Assembly: GCF_000526795.1 (NCBI RefSeq)
Contig: NZ_JAGT01000001.1
Span: 3,206,501 to 3,270,500, forward strand
DNA: 64,000 nt
Reading direction: 5' to 3'
DNA from: Ruminococcus flavefaciens AE3010
Lineage (GTDB): Bacteria > Bacillota > Clostridia > Oscillospirales > Ruminococcaceae
Shown: piece after piece, positions 14,047 to 22,110 of the stretch
Numbering within the stretch: position 1 is the stretch's first letter
How the letters are laid out: each line of letters begins with the position of its first letter
Position numbers and translations under genes: made by a program
The notes under the pieces: model-generated
What the model saw: only the letters and a program-made list of their open reading frames with translations
Database searches by the model: none
What the model was told of the DNA's origin: nothing

Positions 14047-14469
14047 TACCATTATAACTTTTCTCATATTTTCTTCAATTCTGTCGCTCTGATATGTGTA
14101 GGTTCGTTACTGAGTCCGTTTATAGGAAAAATAAAAACGCTTATTATTTTTGTTTTAGGCGGAGCTCTTGCTGAAATTCCATTCTCACTGATAGTTCATT
14201 CCGGAGCTCCAGATTACGGCGGTGGTTCATCGGGTGGAATATTTGCTCTGATAGCTGCATTCTTTGTATGTTGTTTGAGGTTCCCTGATATATTCAGATT
14301 AAAGTGGTTCAGACCGGATCTATGGGGAGTTTTGATTTTTTTCATTCTTGCAAACGATAACCAGAGTTCGTTTCTGACACATACATTTGGATTCGTCGCA
14401 GGGTTTTTATTAACTTCAATTATGGTTTTTTCAAAAATCATAAGAATTCCTGAAAAAGCAAAAGACTAA
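14041..14469 (+). pseudogene. Truncated rhomboid-family intramembrane protease
   Basis: The frame shows HYNFSHIFFN, fitting the HxxxxHxxxN motif of rhomboid TM2, then SVALICVG, a GGSSGGIFALI segment carrying the G-x-S-x-G-type catalytic serine region of TM4, and HTFGFVAGF with the TM6 histidine. Catalytic Ser and His are both present, but the first TM and N-terminus are absent and the frame upstream runs into antisense sequence of the AddA fragment. The 5' ends of both broken genes meet at about 14040. About 140 residues remain; expression as an active protease is doubtful. Confidence 0.6.
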
Positions 14470-14517
14470 TTCCTTAATGTCAGATTTATACTTAGATTTA
14501 CTGGAGGAAACCTCATT

Positions 14518-15264
14518 ATGTTGAAAAATGTATTCGACTCTGATGAACTAATTGTGTGCCGTCCAAATTCAGAGCTTTTTGAACAAATCACAAGACATAA
14601 TCAGAAGATCGAAAAGATAGAAAAAAATACAAAGTGGATCGCTATTGCCTTTGTCGTCTTCATGGCAATTCTTTGGATCGGTGGCGATCTTGCAGGTTGG
14701 AATTCAGGCTTAATCCTGTTATTCGGATTGCTTACAATATTCGGATTTCCGCTTATCTGGGCAATATGCGCGATATGGATCAGTAGGCCGTCTGTAAAGC
14801 GACGTTCAGAAGAAATGTGTACAAAGGCTGTATCCGAAATGAATATTCCCGATGACAGTGACGAAATAGAACTGTTATTTCCAAAGCCATTACAGGATGA
14901 TTTCTACCGGAAAAAGGATCATCCGTTTACGAATGGTATGTACCTCACTTACACTGACAATGAGGCTTTATATTTTGTTGATGTTACCGGAACAGTAAGG
15001 ATACCATACTCACTTATGAGCCCATGGACAGAGTCGGATAACAAGGCTAAAATTCGCCATTGGATACGTAGCGTACCTCCGTCATCGTATTCCAAAGCCG
15101 GAGTTAAGAAGAAAAGCAGCCTTTTTTCTCTGATACCTTTTATAGGTAGTTTTATATTGGATCACTACTTGATACCATATTCATATTCTGTCATACGCAC
15201 TGTAAATTCGGAGTATGTGTTATGTATTCCGTCATACGAATTAGATAATCTTCCGAAACTTTAA
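14518..15264 (+). CDS. Membrane protein of unknown function, 248 aa
   Basis: SD CTGGAGGA before the ATG. A short N-terminal cytosolic helix (residues 1-38, with a QKIEKIEKN coiled stretch) leads into two transmembrane segments at about 41-60 and 66-90. A soluble ~150-residue domain follows, containing LYFVDVTGTVRIPYSLMSPW. This resembles small YcxB-like or PH-like sensor domains, but I cannot name a family. It is 49 bases downstream of the rhomboid fragment, so it may have been its operon partner. Confidence 0.7.
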   Translation: MLKNVFDSDELIVCRPNSELFEQITRHNQKIEKIEKNTKWIAIAFVVFMAILWIGGDLAGWNSGLILLFGLLTIFGFPLIWAICAIWISRPSVKRRSEEMCTKAVSEMNIPDDSDEIELLFPKPLQDDFYRKKDHPFTNGMYLTYTDNEALYFVDVTGTVRIPYSLMSPWTESDNKAKIRHWIRSVPPSSYSKAGVKKKSSLFSLIPFIGSFILDHYLIPYSYSVIRTVNSEYVLCIPSYELDNLPKL

Positions 15265-15382
15265 TTTATCACCAATACTGTCAAATCACTTCGGGGAGTT
15301 TCAAGTAAACATAGTACACATCCAATCTCATAGCGTCAAATAAGTAATACATAGAGCTGAAAGCATAATTTCTATTTTTCTA

Positions 15383-15556
15383 TTGACAAATTAATCGAAA
15401 TATGTTACAATAATGAAGTAATAGACAGGTTTTATACGCATTTAGGAGAAGTGATATTTACACAAATTGCGAGAAATAGCGATTTATCGTATATCAATAT
15501 TTCCGTCAATGATGCACAAAGAATTGGCACTATATTGCAAAATATAGTGCCTTTTA
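15383..15556 (+). ncRNA. Candidate small RNA with own promoter and terminator
   Basis: TTGACA (15383-15388), 17 bases, TACAAT (15406-15411) form a good promoter. A strong hairpin GGCACTATATT-GCAA-AATATAGTGCC (15526-15551) with a T-run ends the unit about 140 nt after the predicted start. A GTG at 15452 would open a 38-codon frame through the terminator, but its SD spacing is poor, so a non-coding transcript is favoured. The rest of 15265-15382 shows nothing recognisable. Confidence 0.4.
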
Positions 15557-15592
15557 ATTTTACCTAAATATAGGCTTAGATTGAGAATAAAG

Positions 15593-15642
15593 AACTGCTC
15601 GCAAGACTGATTTTGTATCATCTTGCGAGCAGTTATATTTTT
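15593..15642. terminator. Strong hairpin terminator
   Basis: AACTGCTCGCAAGA (15593-15606) pairs perfectly with TCTTGCGAGCAGTT (15621-15634), followed by ATATTTTTT. It may terminate the secreted-protein gene at 15853-18195 or leftover transcription from the left. Bases 15643-15852 hold nothing that I can identify. Confidence 0.65.
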
Positions 15643-15852
15643 TGATTATATGTCTAAAATTCGAAATGTACACCAAATGTACCTTAATAAAAAAATAAAA
15701 CAAATCCTTTTGAATGCCTTTTAAAAGGTGATGTTAACTTAGCGCAACAAGTAATGGTATATAGCAATATAGTGCGAATTATAGAGATTATTGATTTTAT
15801 CTTTTGGGATAACTGTATAGTCAACCTTTTCTTCATTAAAGAAGTCGGACAG

Positions 15853-18195
15853 CTATTGCTTTATTTTTTCAATCTGTGTCAACGAGGGCTGTACTGAAAA
15901 TTTCTCGCCGTCATTTACTTTGAGATAGTAAAAATTATCCGATCCGTCTGCAATGTAGACAAGGTCGTTGCCATTTATTTTCAGATGATTGACTTTTTTG
16001 GAAATATTTTCTGTCATTACAACAGTATCATCTTTTATTTCCCATCTTCCTGCACCTATGTAGCTGCTTAAAACACCCTCATAGTATTCGTAGGCTCCGC
16101 CTGCATAAAAATTGATAATGAAGTCACTTCCAAAGCCCTCTTTTTCATATACAAAGGTCTTTCCGCCTATGGGATATTCATCAATACCACTCAGATGCAG
16201 CAGCTTTCTCTGTATTGCCAGTGCGTCCGCAACGGTAAGACCATTGCCGTCTATGTCGGCATTTGCCAAGCCCTGCTCAGTGAGGTGCTTCTCGTCTGTA
16301 CCGTTTAAGCCGTACTTATTTGGATTTGCCAGAGCCTGCATAACAAGCACAGCATCGGACATATCCACATGTCGGTCGAAGTTCGCGTCGCCCTTTACGA
16401 AAATATATGTTTCCGTAATATAATCTATAAATCCCGGAACATTTTCTTTTCTAACATCACAGTTCTGGAAGCTGTAATACCCTAAAAGGATAAAATCCGG
16501 CTTTTCATCAGGCTGACCACCAACATCAAGTATGTAGCCGTTTCCTAGTTCGTATTGCCAGTTGCGGATACAGGTACTTGCGTCAAGAGCCTTATATGGC
16601 TCGAAGTCCGACCACGTCAGATCATCGCCCTTTTTTGAAAGTTCAATGACATCATCAAGCGTCATCGTTTTACCTTCCTCAAGATCCTTAATTGATGAAT
16701 CATCAACGACCTTAACATCAAAGCTTACGTCATCCGCGCCAACTACCTCTACTTTATAAGTTCCCGCCTTATCACTGCGGAAATCATCAGAAAAGAGAAG
16801 AACTGTTGCAGGTTTTGGAGTAGTGGAATCATGCGCAAAAGCAATATCAGGATATGTATAGACCACAGGCTCTTCATTAGCTTTTGTAACTTCTATTTCC
16901 AGACCAGTAAGATCTATCGTTTCGCCAAGCTTGTATTCCACCTTGTCGGGAAGCTTGACTATCTTGTATTCAGGCTCTTTATTGATATCGCTTTCAACGT
17001 CTTTTTTTGCAAGCGGAACTACTATATTTCCGTCAATCGCAGCAAAGGTATAAATATCTCCTTCCTTGCCGCCGGTAGGGTTAACGCCCAGGGAGGAACC
17101 ATATGTGCTTAGACCGTAATAGTATTTTTCTCCGTTCTCATCCGTATAATCAATGCTCCAGTGCGCCGAGCCGTCATAAGTTACTCTTTCGACAGTAAGG
17201 TCTTTTTTCTCCATAAGCTGAGCGCAACTGCCAACCTTTGTAAGCTTGGCTGAGTCGTCGAGTTTGTAGTAATAAGCCATAGCGTAGACAGGATCGGACG
17301 CTGGTCTGACCTGCTCCATAATGACCTTTCCCTCAGCCGTTAGAACATCGCCGTAACTGAGTCCCTGTGGAGCAGCTTCCCATACTATCTTTTCAGCCGC
17401 ATATGAACCGTCAGATCTGCGTTTGAGAGACCTGAGCTGTGTTGATCCTTTGTAAGTACCTACTACTACAAAGAACTCGTCTTCGTCAAATTTGGCGTCA
17501 GATGCGGATGAATCAACAGCTGTTTCAGTCTCGGGAGCCATTGTTCTAGGAATAGTTACTGTTGCGTCTGGCAGTATAGAATCATCAACGACATTAACAT
17601 CAAACCTTACGTTATCCATGTCTATGGCCTTAACTGTATAAGTACCGGTCTTATCACTGCGAAAATCAGTGGAGAGAAGGAGTGTCGCAGGTTTAGGTAT
17701 GTTGGACTGATAATCAAAAGCCACATCCGGATATGTATAAACAACAGCTTTTTCATTCCCCTTTGCTGCTTCTATTCTTATGCCAGTCAAGTCTATTTGT
17801 TCACCAATCTTGTATTCTAGCTTGTCAGGTAGTGATACAATTTTACCTGATAATTTCGAAACTGAATAATCATCATGGCTCTGTGAATAAAGAACTATGT
17901 TTTCATCAATGCCTAAGTCGGTGATATAAGCTTTTATTTTTTCTAAGTCACTGACATAAGTAATAAGCAGTTTTTCAGTGGCATCAAAATCCTGAATATA
18001 CGCATAGCCTAAAACGCTGTTTGAACGTAGGTATTCATTTATGGTGTCTGCATAATCTTTAAGCGGACTTTCAGTTTCTACTGACTGTTCTACAGTAGCT
18101 TTCTCAGCTATACTTGTAAGCGGAATACTTGAAACAGGGAATGTTCCTACACAGCTCACAGCAGCAATAAAAGCTACTAAAACTTTCTTTTTCAT
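15853..18195 (-). CDS. Secreted protein with two Ig-like domains and a dockerin
   Basis: 780 residues with a signal peptide (KKKVLVAFIAAVSCVG, cleavage before about 35). Two Ig-like repeats of the Big type share the core LPDKLEYKIGE.IDLTG.....YTYPD.AF....PKPAT.LL..DFRSDK.GTY.VK (about 135-215 and 415-500). A unique ~180-residue region separates them. A type I dockerin (GDANFDRHVDMSDAVLVMQ with partner NADIDGNGLTVADALAIQ, about 605-675) means it docks on a scaffoldin. A C-terminal ~90-residue beta-rich domain (TFVYEKEGF..., EGVLSSYIGAGRWEIKDD) follows. There is no catalytic module, so binding or structural work in the cellulosome is likely. Confidence 0.85.
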   Translation of the reverse strand: MKKKVLVAFIAAVSCVGTFPVSSIPLTSIAEKATVEQSVETESPLKDYADTINEYLRSNSVLGYAYIQDFDATEKLLITYVSDLEKIKAYITDLGIDENIVLYSQSHDDYSVSKLSGKIVSLPDKLEYKIGEQIDLTGIRIEAAKGNEKAVVYTYPDVAFDYQSNIPKPATLLLSTDFRSDKTGTYTVKAIDMDNVRFDVNVVDDSILPDATVTIPRTMAPETETAVDSSASDAKFDEDEFFVVVGTYKGSTQLRSLKRRSDGSYAAEKIVWEAAPQGLSYGDVLTAEGKVIMEQVRPASDPVYAMAYYYKLDDSAKLTKVGSCAQLMEKKDLTVERVTYDGSAHWSIDYTDENGEKYYYGLSTYGSSLGVNPTGGKEGDIYTFAAIDGNIVVPLAKKDVESDINKEPEYKIVKLPDKVEYKLGETIDLTGLEIEVTKANEEPVVYTYPDIAFAHDSTTPKPATVLLFSDDFRSDKAGTYKVEVVGADDVSFDVKVVDDSSIKDLEEGKTMTLDDVIELSKKGDDLTWSDFEPYKALDASTCIRNWQYELGNGYILDVGGQPDEKPDFILLGYYSFQNCDVRKENVPGFIDYITETYIFVKGDANFDRHVDMSDAVLVMQALANPNKYGLNGTDEKHLTEQGLANADIDGNGLTVADALAIQRKLLHLSGIDEYPIGGKTFVYEKEGFGSDFIINFYAGGAYEYYEGVLSSYIGAGRWEIKDDTVVMTENISKKVNHLKINGNDLVYIADGSDNFYYLKVNDGEKFSVQPSLTQIEKIKQ

Positions 18196-18492
18196 AATAT
18201 CAACTCCTCGTTTTTATGGAATGAAAGGTGTTGTTGGTCTCTTAAGTATTTGAAGGCATTAATATTCTTGCTTCTCACCTTTTTCGTAATTATTTGCACG
18301 TACACTTTGTCACCTTAATAATACTATACATTTACCGAAAAATCAATACGTTTTCATTAAAATTCTAATTTACGAATGCCATGATTAATATTTAACGATA
18401 AAACTTGTGTGTTGTATTTCTATGTAGATTTGTCCGCAATAAACAGGCAATTCTAAGCTTCAATGTATGATATTTCCATGATAAAACCCAAA
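18196..18492. other. Intergenic region upstream of dockerin protein
   Basis: AT-rich, with the SD (GAGGAG) and 5' region of the minus-strand gene; no gene, RNA or repeat recognised before the hairpin element at 18493. Confidence 0.5.
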
Positions 18493-18527
18493 CTAATGAA
18501 AAATGATACAGAGAGTCCCCGTGAGGG
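18493..18527 (+). repeat. Left half of a dispersed hairpin element split by IS4
   Basis: Reads ATGAAAAATGATACAGAG then AGTCCCCGTGAGGG. Together with GGACTTCTTCG right of the IS (20150 on) it rebuilds AGTCCCC-GTGA-GGGGACT, a 7-bp hairpin. A second copy of the flank lies at 34855-34905 (reverse strand). Confidence 0.6.
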
Positions 18528-20141
18528 TAATGTCATTAAGCTAATCAAATACGAAAAAGAACAGGAGTATGTTTGGAATATGACCAGACATACTCCTGCT
18601 GTTACATTCGCAAAAAATGCATGACGAAAAGACAGATCCGAGATCTGCCTGAAAAAAGATTGACATAATCGAAGAATTATGATAGTCTGTAGTTGAAGGG
18701 AATAGCAGAATGATATCGAGTTTTCCTATCAGCAATACGATCAGGTCTGACAGGGCACTTGTTTCTTGCTATCAGCTCTTCCAAAAGAAAAGGATTTGCG
18801 TGTGCAGAGCGAAAGAATTTGATGCAGATATGTATAGCAAAAGCATAATTGATTTTATAGCGGTAATCATTATGCTTATCGTCATCTATGGTGATATTTT
18901 CGGTAATCAGCATAGATAAGTTATACATGATAAGACTTGCAAAGATTTCCTGTATCACGCAGTCCTTTTTCTTTGAATGGAAAGCAATAAGACCAACCTG
19001 GTACTTCAGTTCTCTGAATGAAGTCTCGATCCCCCAGCGCATTTTGTATATCATCTTTATATCTTCGGCAGAGAACTCATCATCACAGAGATTGGTAACA
19101 ATGGTTTCATAGTTATCTTCAGATATCTTGAGCCTTATTATCCTGAATTTAAGAGGATATGTATCTTTCGATTCTTTCGGAAGGAAGTCGAAATTTGAAG
19201 AGTGCGGAAGATAACGATAAAGTTCAGGATTAGCCTTAACTTCATTAGTTTGTCTTCTTGTAATAATAATATTTGCAGCAAAATCAGCTTCCTCATTATG
19301 GGGAATGTTGAATTTATGAGCAATTCCACCGCTTGTCTTGATGCGCATCACATATTTCAAGCCGTTATTTTCAAGATGAGCGATCGTGTTGTAGGATTCA
19401 TATCCTCTATCCGCAACGATAATGGACTCATGTCCGATATTTTCAAGCATACTTATGAGAGCAGAATGCTCATTTTCATTGCGACTGTCCTGTAATACAG
19501 CATCGATATATCTACGGTTCATAATGTCATACAAAGCATTCAGATGCATGAGGTTATAGCCTTTTACATCATTATTTGCACGATAAAAAGTATCCTTATC
19601 ATCAGGATCAGTAGGAATATGTATATCAGAACCGTCCACAGCATAAAGCCTGTAGCCGTGAAAGAAATTGGTTTGAGAAAATGTTTCATTGAATTTATGG
19701 AACAGATACTGAAAAGCAGCAGGAAGTATTTTAGCTCTTCTCTGAACGATAGCAGACACAGATACCATTTTTGAATCATAATCATAGAATTCTACAAGCT
19801 CCTTGCCAAGTGTCTGGCTGCCCATTCCGAGAATGAATCTCAATGTTTTTGAGAAAGATAGCTCACTTTTACGAACAAAATCTCTCTTAGGATCAACTAC
19901 GAAATCAGAGTTATTTTTCTCCATGTTGCTGATAAGAGTATTAAGCTTGTTTTTGACGATATTACAGTATTTTTGCACGGTAAAACCTCCAATCAGATGT
20001 GTATATCTGATTAGCTGCGCCGCACATTTTTGGCTTTTTGTCAATACCTTTTTGCAAAAATTTACATTATATACATAAAAAATAATCACAGGATCTTTGA
20101 TTCCTGTGATTATTTTACTTTTCCTTAGCTTAATGACATTA
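18528..20141. mobile_element. IS4-family insertion sequence with 10-bp target duplication
   Basis: Perfect 17-bp terminal inverted repeats TAATGTCATTAAGCTAA (18528-18544) and its complement (20125-20141) enclose 1614 bp with one transposase gene. CCCGTGAGGG at 18518-18527 and 20142-20151 is a 10-bp direct duplication of the target, typical of IS4-type elements. The target was the loop and stem of a hairpin repeat. The intact ends and transposase imply recent insertion. Confidence 0.85.
18677..19978 (-). CDS. IS4-family DDE transposase
   Basis: 433 residues from a GTG start at 19978, chosen because CATTGGAGGTTTTACC... places GGAGG 7 bases upstream; longer frames run outside the gene. DDE motifs are AVDGSDIHIP (first Asp), ESIIVADRGYES (second Asp) and the YREK signature Y-x2-R-x3-E-x6-K in YKMRWGIETSFRELKYQVGL. 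The N-terminal ~100 residues form the DNA-binding part. No frameshift or internal stop is present, so the element should be able to move. Confidence 0.9.
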   Translation of the reverse strand: MQKYCNIVKNKLNTLISNMEKNNSDFVVDPKRDFVRKSELSFSKTLRFILGMGSQTLGKELVEFYDYDSKMVSVSAIVQRRAKILPAAFQYLFHKFNETFSQTNFFHGYRLYAVDGSDIHIPTDPDDKDTFYRANNDVKGYNLMHLNALYDIMNRRYIDAVLQDSRNENEHSALISMLENIGHESIIVADRGYESYNTIAHLENNGLKYVMRIKTSGGIAHKFNIPHNEEADFAANIIITRRQTNEVKANPELYRYLPHSSNFDFLPKESKDTYPLKFRIIRLKISEDNYETIVTNLCDDEFSAEDIKMIYKMRWGIETSFRELKYQVGLIAFHSKKKDCVIQEIFASLIMYNLSMLITENITIDDDKHNDYRYKINYAFAIHICIKFFRSAHANPFLLEELIARNKCPVRPDRIADRKTRYHSAIPFNYRLS

Positions 20142-20175
20142 CCCGTGAGGGGACTTCTTCGTTCAATATGTATTC

Positions 20176-20205
20176 TTGACTTTGGGAGACAGTGCAGTGT
20201 ATAAT
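20176..20205 (+). promoter_or_regulatory. Promoter of the zinc-ribbon-like gene
   Basis: TTGACT (20176-20181), 18 bases, TATAAT (20200-20205). Confidence 0.55.
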
Positions 20206-20259
20206 ATGAATAGTACATAAGTTACTATTATAAATTGGAATTTGCAGAGGAGGATCCAT

Positions 20260-20502
20260 ATGAAATGCCCATATTGTAAAAAAGAAATGGAATTGGGATT
20301 TATTCAAAGCCCGCAGGAGATCTCATGGAAGAAAGGCGACAAAAGACCGCTCTTGGGTCGGGCACAGTTTCATGAAGGTTCTGTGATTCTTTCAGAACTA
20401 TCCTTTCTGAAGGGGGCTGCTGTTACAGCTTTCCTCTGTAGAGAATGCAAGAAAGTAATTATAGAATATTCGGACGAAAATTCTGATTTCAACCAGCGGT
20501 AA
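20260..20502 (+). CDS. Small Cys4 zinc-ribbon-like protein
   Basis: 80 residues; start fixed by GCAGAGGAGGATCCATATG. Two CxxC pairs, MKCPYCKKEM at the N-terminus and LCRECKKVI near residue 65, should bind one zinc. Between them lies GFIQSPQEISWKKG and GRAQFHEGSVILSELSF. The family is a small conserved Firmicutes domain of unknown function (DUF6487/PF20097 type, as far as I recall). A close paralogue is encoded at 34935-35177. Both copies sit next to the same dispersed hairpin element, pointing to segmental duplication. Confidence 0.8.
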   Translation: MKCPYCKKEMELGFIQSPQEISWKKGDKRPLLGRAQFHEGSVILSELSFLKGAAVTAFLCRECKKVIIEYSDENSDFNQR

Positions 20503-20653
20503 ATTTTGATTTATCTTAGCAACATAAAAAACACAATGCCCCTGAGCGTTTTGTAACACTCAGGAGCAAAACTTCTATATGGGTATCTGTCTTTGTGGAG
20601 AAGGAGCTTCTTGTTACTTTGCCTCTTCCTTATTATCGTCCATCTATCACACA

Positions 20654-20791
20654 TATGCAGATAAAGATAGCATTTCAAAAGAAATCAGAGAAATACAAAA
20701 TGCTCTTGCAAACGGTATTCCTGCTTATGAATTGAAATATAGTGCTAAAGTGAAAAGGCACTGGTTGAGTATTAAAATAGTAAATGATTAA
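20654..20791 (+). pseudogene. Remnant of an XRE-type regulator (C-terminal 45 codons)
   Basis: Codons from 20654 encode YADKDSISKEIREIQNAL and on to HWLSIKIVND, nearly the same as the last 46 residues of the complete gene at 62721-63260, and even the bases after the stop (ACGGCTGAT) agree. The helix-turn-helix part is missing. It is therefore a duplicated and truncated copy. Confidence 0.75.
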
Positions 20792-20933
20792 CGGCTGATT
20801 GCGTTCAATCCGAAAATACTCGCCCGTGAAGGGCGAGCGTTACAGGAGACACCTGACAAAGAGAGCAGAAAAAGTCGGGACAAAAGCTGCTTGATATGAT
20901 ATACTGAAATTGCAACGGAAGGAAGTGATTGTA

Positions 20934-21767
20934 ATGGAAGGCTGGATCGAAGGATTTCAAGAGTCCATTGATTACATTGAGCAAAATCTGCCAGAGGAAC
21001 TGAATATCGAAGAAATCGCAAAGAAGGCGAGCTTATCTTCATTCTACTATCAGCGTATATTTGGTGCTCTGTGCGGTATGACAGTCGGAGAATACATCCG
21101 TGCCCGCCGTATGACGACGGCAGCACAGGAATTATCTTGCTCTGAACATAAGGTGATTGATATTGCTGCAAAGTACGGCTATGATTCACCTGACAGTTTT
21201 GCGAAAGCATTTCAGCGCTTTCACGGTATTACTCCGACACAGGCAAGAGAGTCGGGAGCACAGTTACGTTCATTTGCTCCGCTGCATATTAAAATATCAT
21301 TGGAGGGCGGAAATATGTTGGATTACAAAATCGTGGAAAAGGCATCGTTTACTATCGTGGGAATTAAAAGAAGGTTCAATGCCGACACGAGCTATCAGGA
21401 GGTACCGAAGTTCTGGAACGAGTGGGCTAATGACATGAAGGGACTGAAAGGTATGTTCGGATTCTGCCTTGATGTCTGCGGAAAGGATTTCGACTACTGG
21501 ATAGCCGATCTTTATGAGCCGTGGAAAGACATTCCGGAGGAGTGTGAGACTTACACGATACCGGCAAGCCTGTGGGCGGAGTTCGTCTGCAAGGGTACGC
21601 TTCCGGAGGCTTTGCAGAAAGTGAACACGCAGATATGGTCGGAATGGCTCCCGTCGCTGAAAGGCTACGAGCTTGCCGGGAATTACTCTGCCGAGGTGTA
21701 TATGCCGCCGGCAAAGAATCCTGCCGATACAGTCAGCTATATCTGTATTCCCTTGAAAAAGCAGTGA
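20934..21767 (+). CDS. AraC-family regulator with GyrI-like effector domain
   Basis: 277 residues; ATG at 20934 follows GGAAGGAAGTG. The N-terminal ~105 residues contain two helix-turn-helix motifs (IEEIAKKASLSSFYYQRIF and VIDIAAKYGYDSPDSFAKAF). The C-terminal ~155 residues, after LDYKIVEKASFTIVGIKR, form a GyrI-like small-molecule binding domain (SOUL/BmrR type fold) ending VSYICIPLKKQ. Such proteins respond to amphipathic compounds and often control transporters. No target gene is adjacent on this strand; the unit ends in a terminator at 21818-21850. Confidence 0.88.
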   Translation: MEGWIEGFQESIDYIEQNLPEELNIEEIAKKASLSSFYYQRIFGALCGMTVGEYIRARRMTTAAQELSCSEHKVIDIAAKYGYDSPDSFAKAFQRFHGITPTQARESGAQLRSFAPLHIKISLEGGNMLDYKIVEKASFTIVGIKRRFNADTSYQEVPKFWNEWANDMKGLKGMFGFCLDVCGKDFDYWIADLYEPWKDIPEECETYTIPASLWAEFVCKGTLPEALQKVNTQIWSEWLPSLKGYELAGNYSAEVYMPPAKNPADTVSYICIPLKKQ

Positions 21768-21817
21768 ATCGTTTCTAAATGTATAATGACAAAAAGGATG
21801 TCTAACAGAATACTCAT

Positions 21818-21850
21818 AAAGCACTTGTCCAAACAGACAGGTGCTTTTTG
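21818..21850 (+). terminator. Terminator after AraC regulator
   Basis: AAAGCACTTGTC / GACAGGTGCTTTTTG hairpin with T-run. Confidence 0.8.
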
Positions 21851-21944
21851 TGCCTTATGAATGGTTATATTTCTTAGTGTGTCCAATTGTCCGTTTTTTT
21901 CTTAAAAAAGATAATTCAAACAAGAAGTGTGAGAATTACGAATA

Positions 21945-22073
21945 CTATATTTAGACACTGAATTTACCATAGCCTGCTCCGAACTTGTTTTTGATAAAGA
22001 GGGCTTTGAACGATTTACAGAGTATCTCAGTTCAATATTCCCTGACCATATACTTAAACTGTACAGAAAATGA
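21945..22073 (+). pseudogene. Possible C-terminal gene remnant
   Basis: A short frame reads DTEFTIACSELVFDKEGF and RFTEYLSSIFPDHILKLYRK before a stop, with stops close upstream and no start or SD. Its regular codon pattern suggests the tail of a lost gene. No family recognised. Confidence 0.3.
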
Positions 22074-22078
22074 ATTGA

Positions 22079-22100
22079 AAGCCCCACATTTGTGGGGCTT
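22079..22100. terminator. Bidirectional hairpin terminator
   Basis: AAGCCCCACA / TGTGGGGCTT stem, between the remnant and the convergent lipoprotein gene. Confidence 0.65.
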
Positions 22101-22110
22101 GGTGTTTATA

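Noticed and set aside
15452..15568. 38-codon GTG frame in the small transcript
   Set aside because: SD spacing of 2 bases and overlap with the terminator make translation unlikely.
18513..18527. Hairpin at the IS4 target read as a decayed CRISPR repeat
   Set aside because: Only the 14-base core matches; flanks match a different dispersed element also found at 34855-34905.
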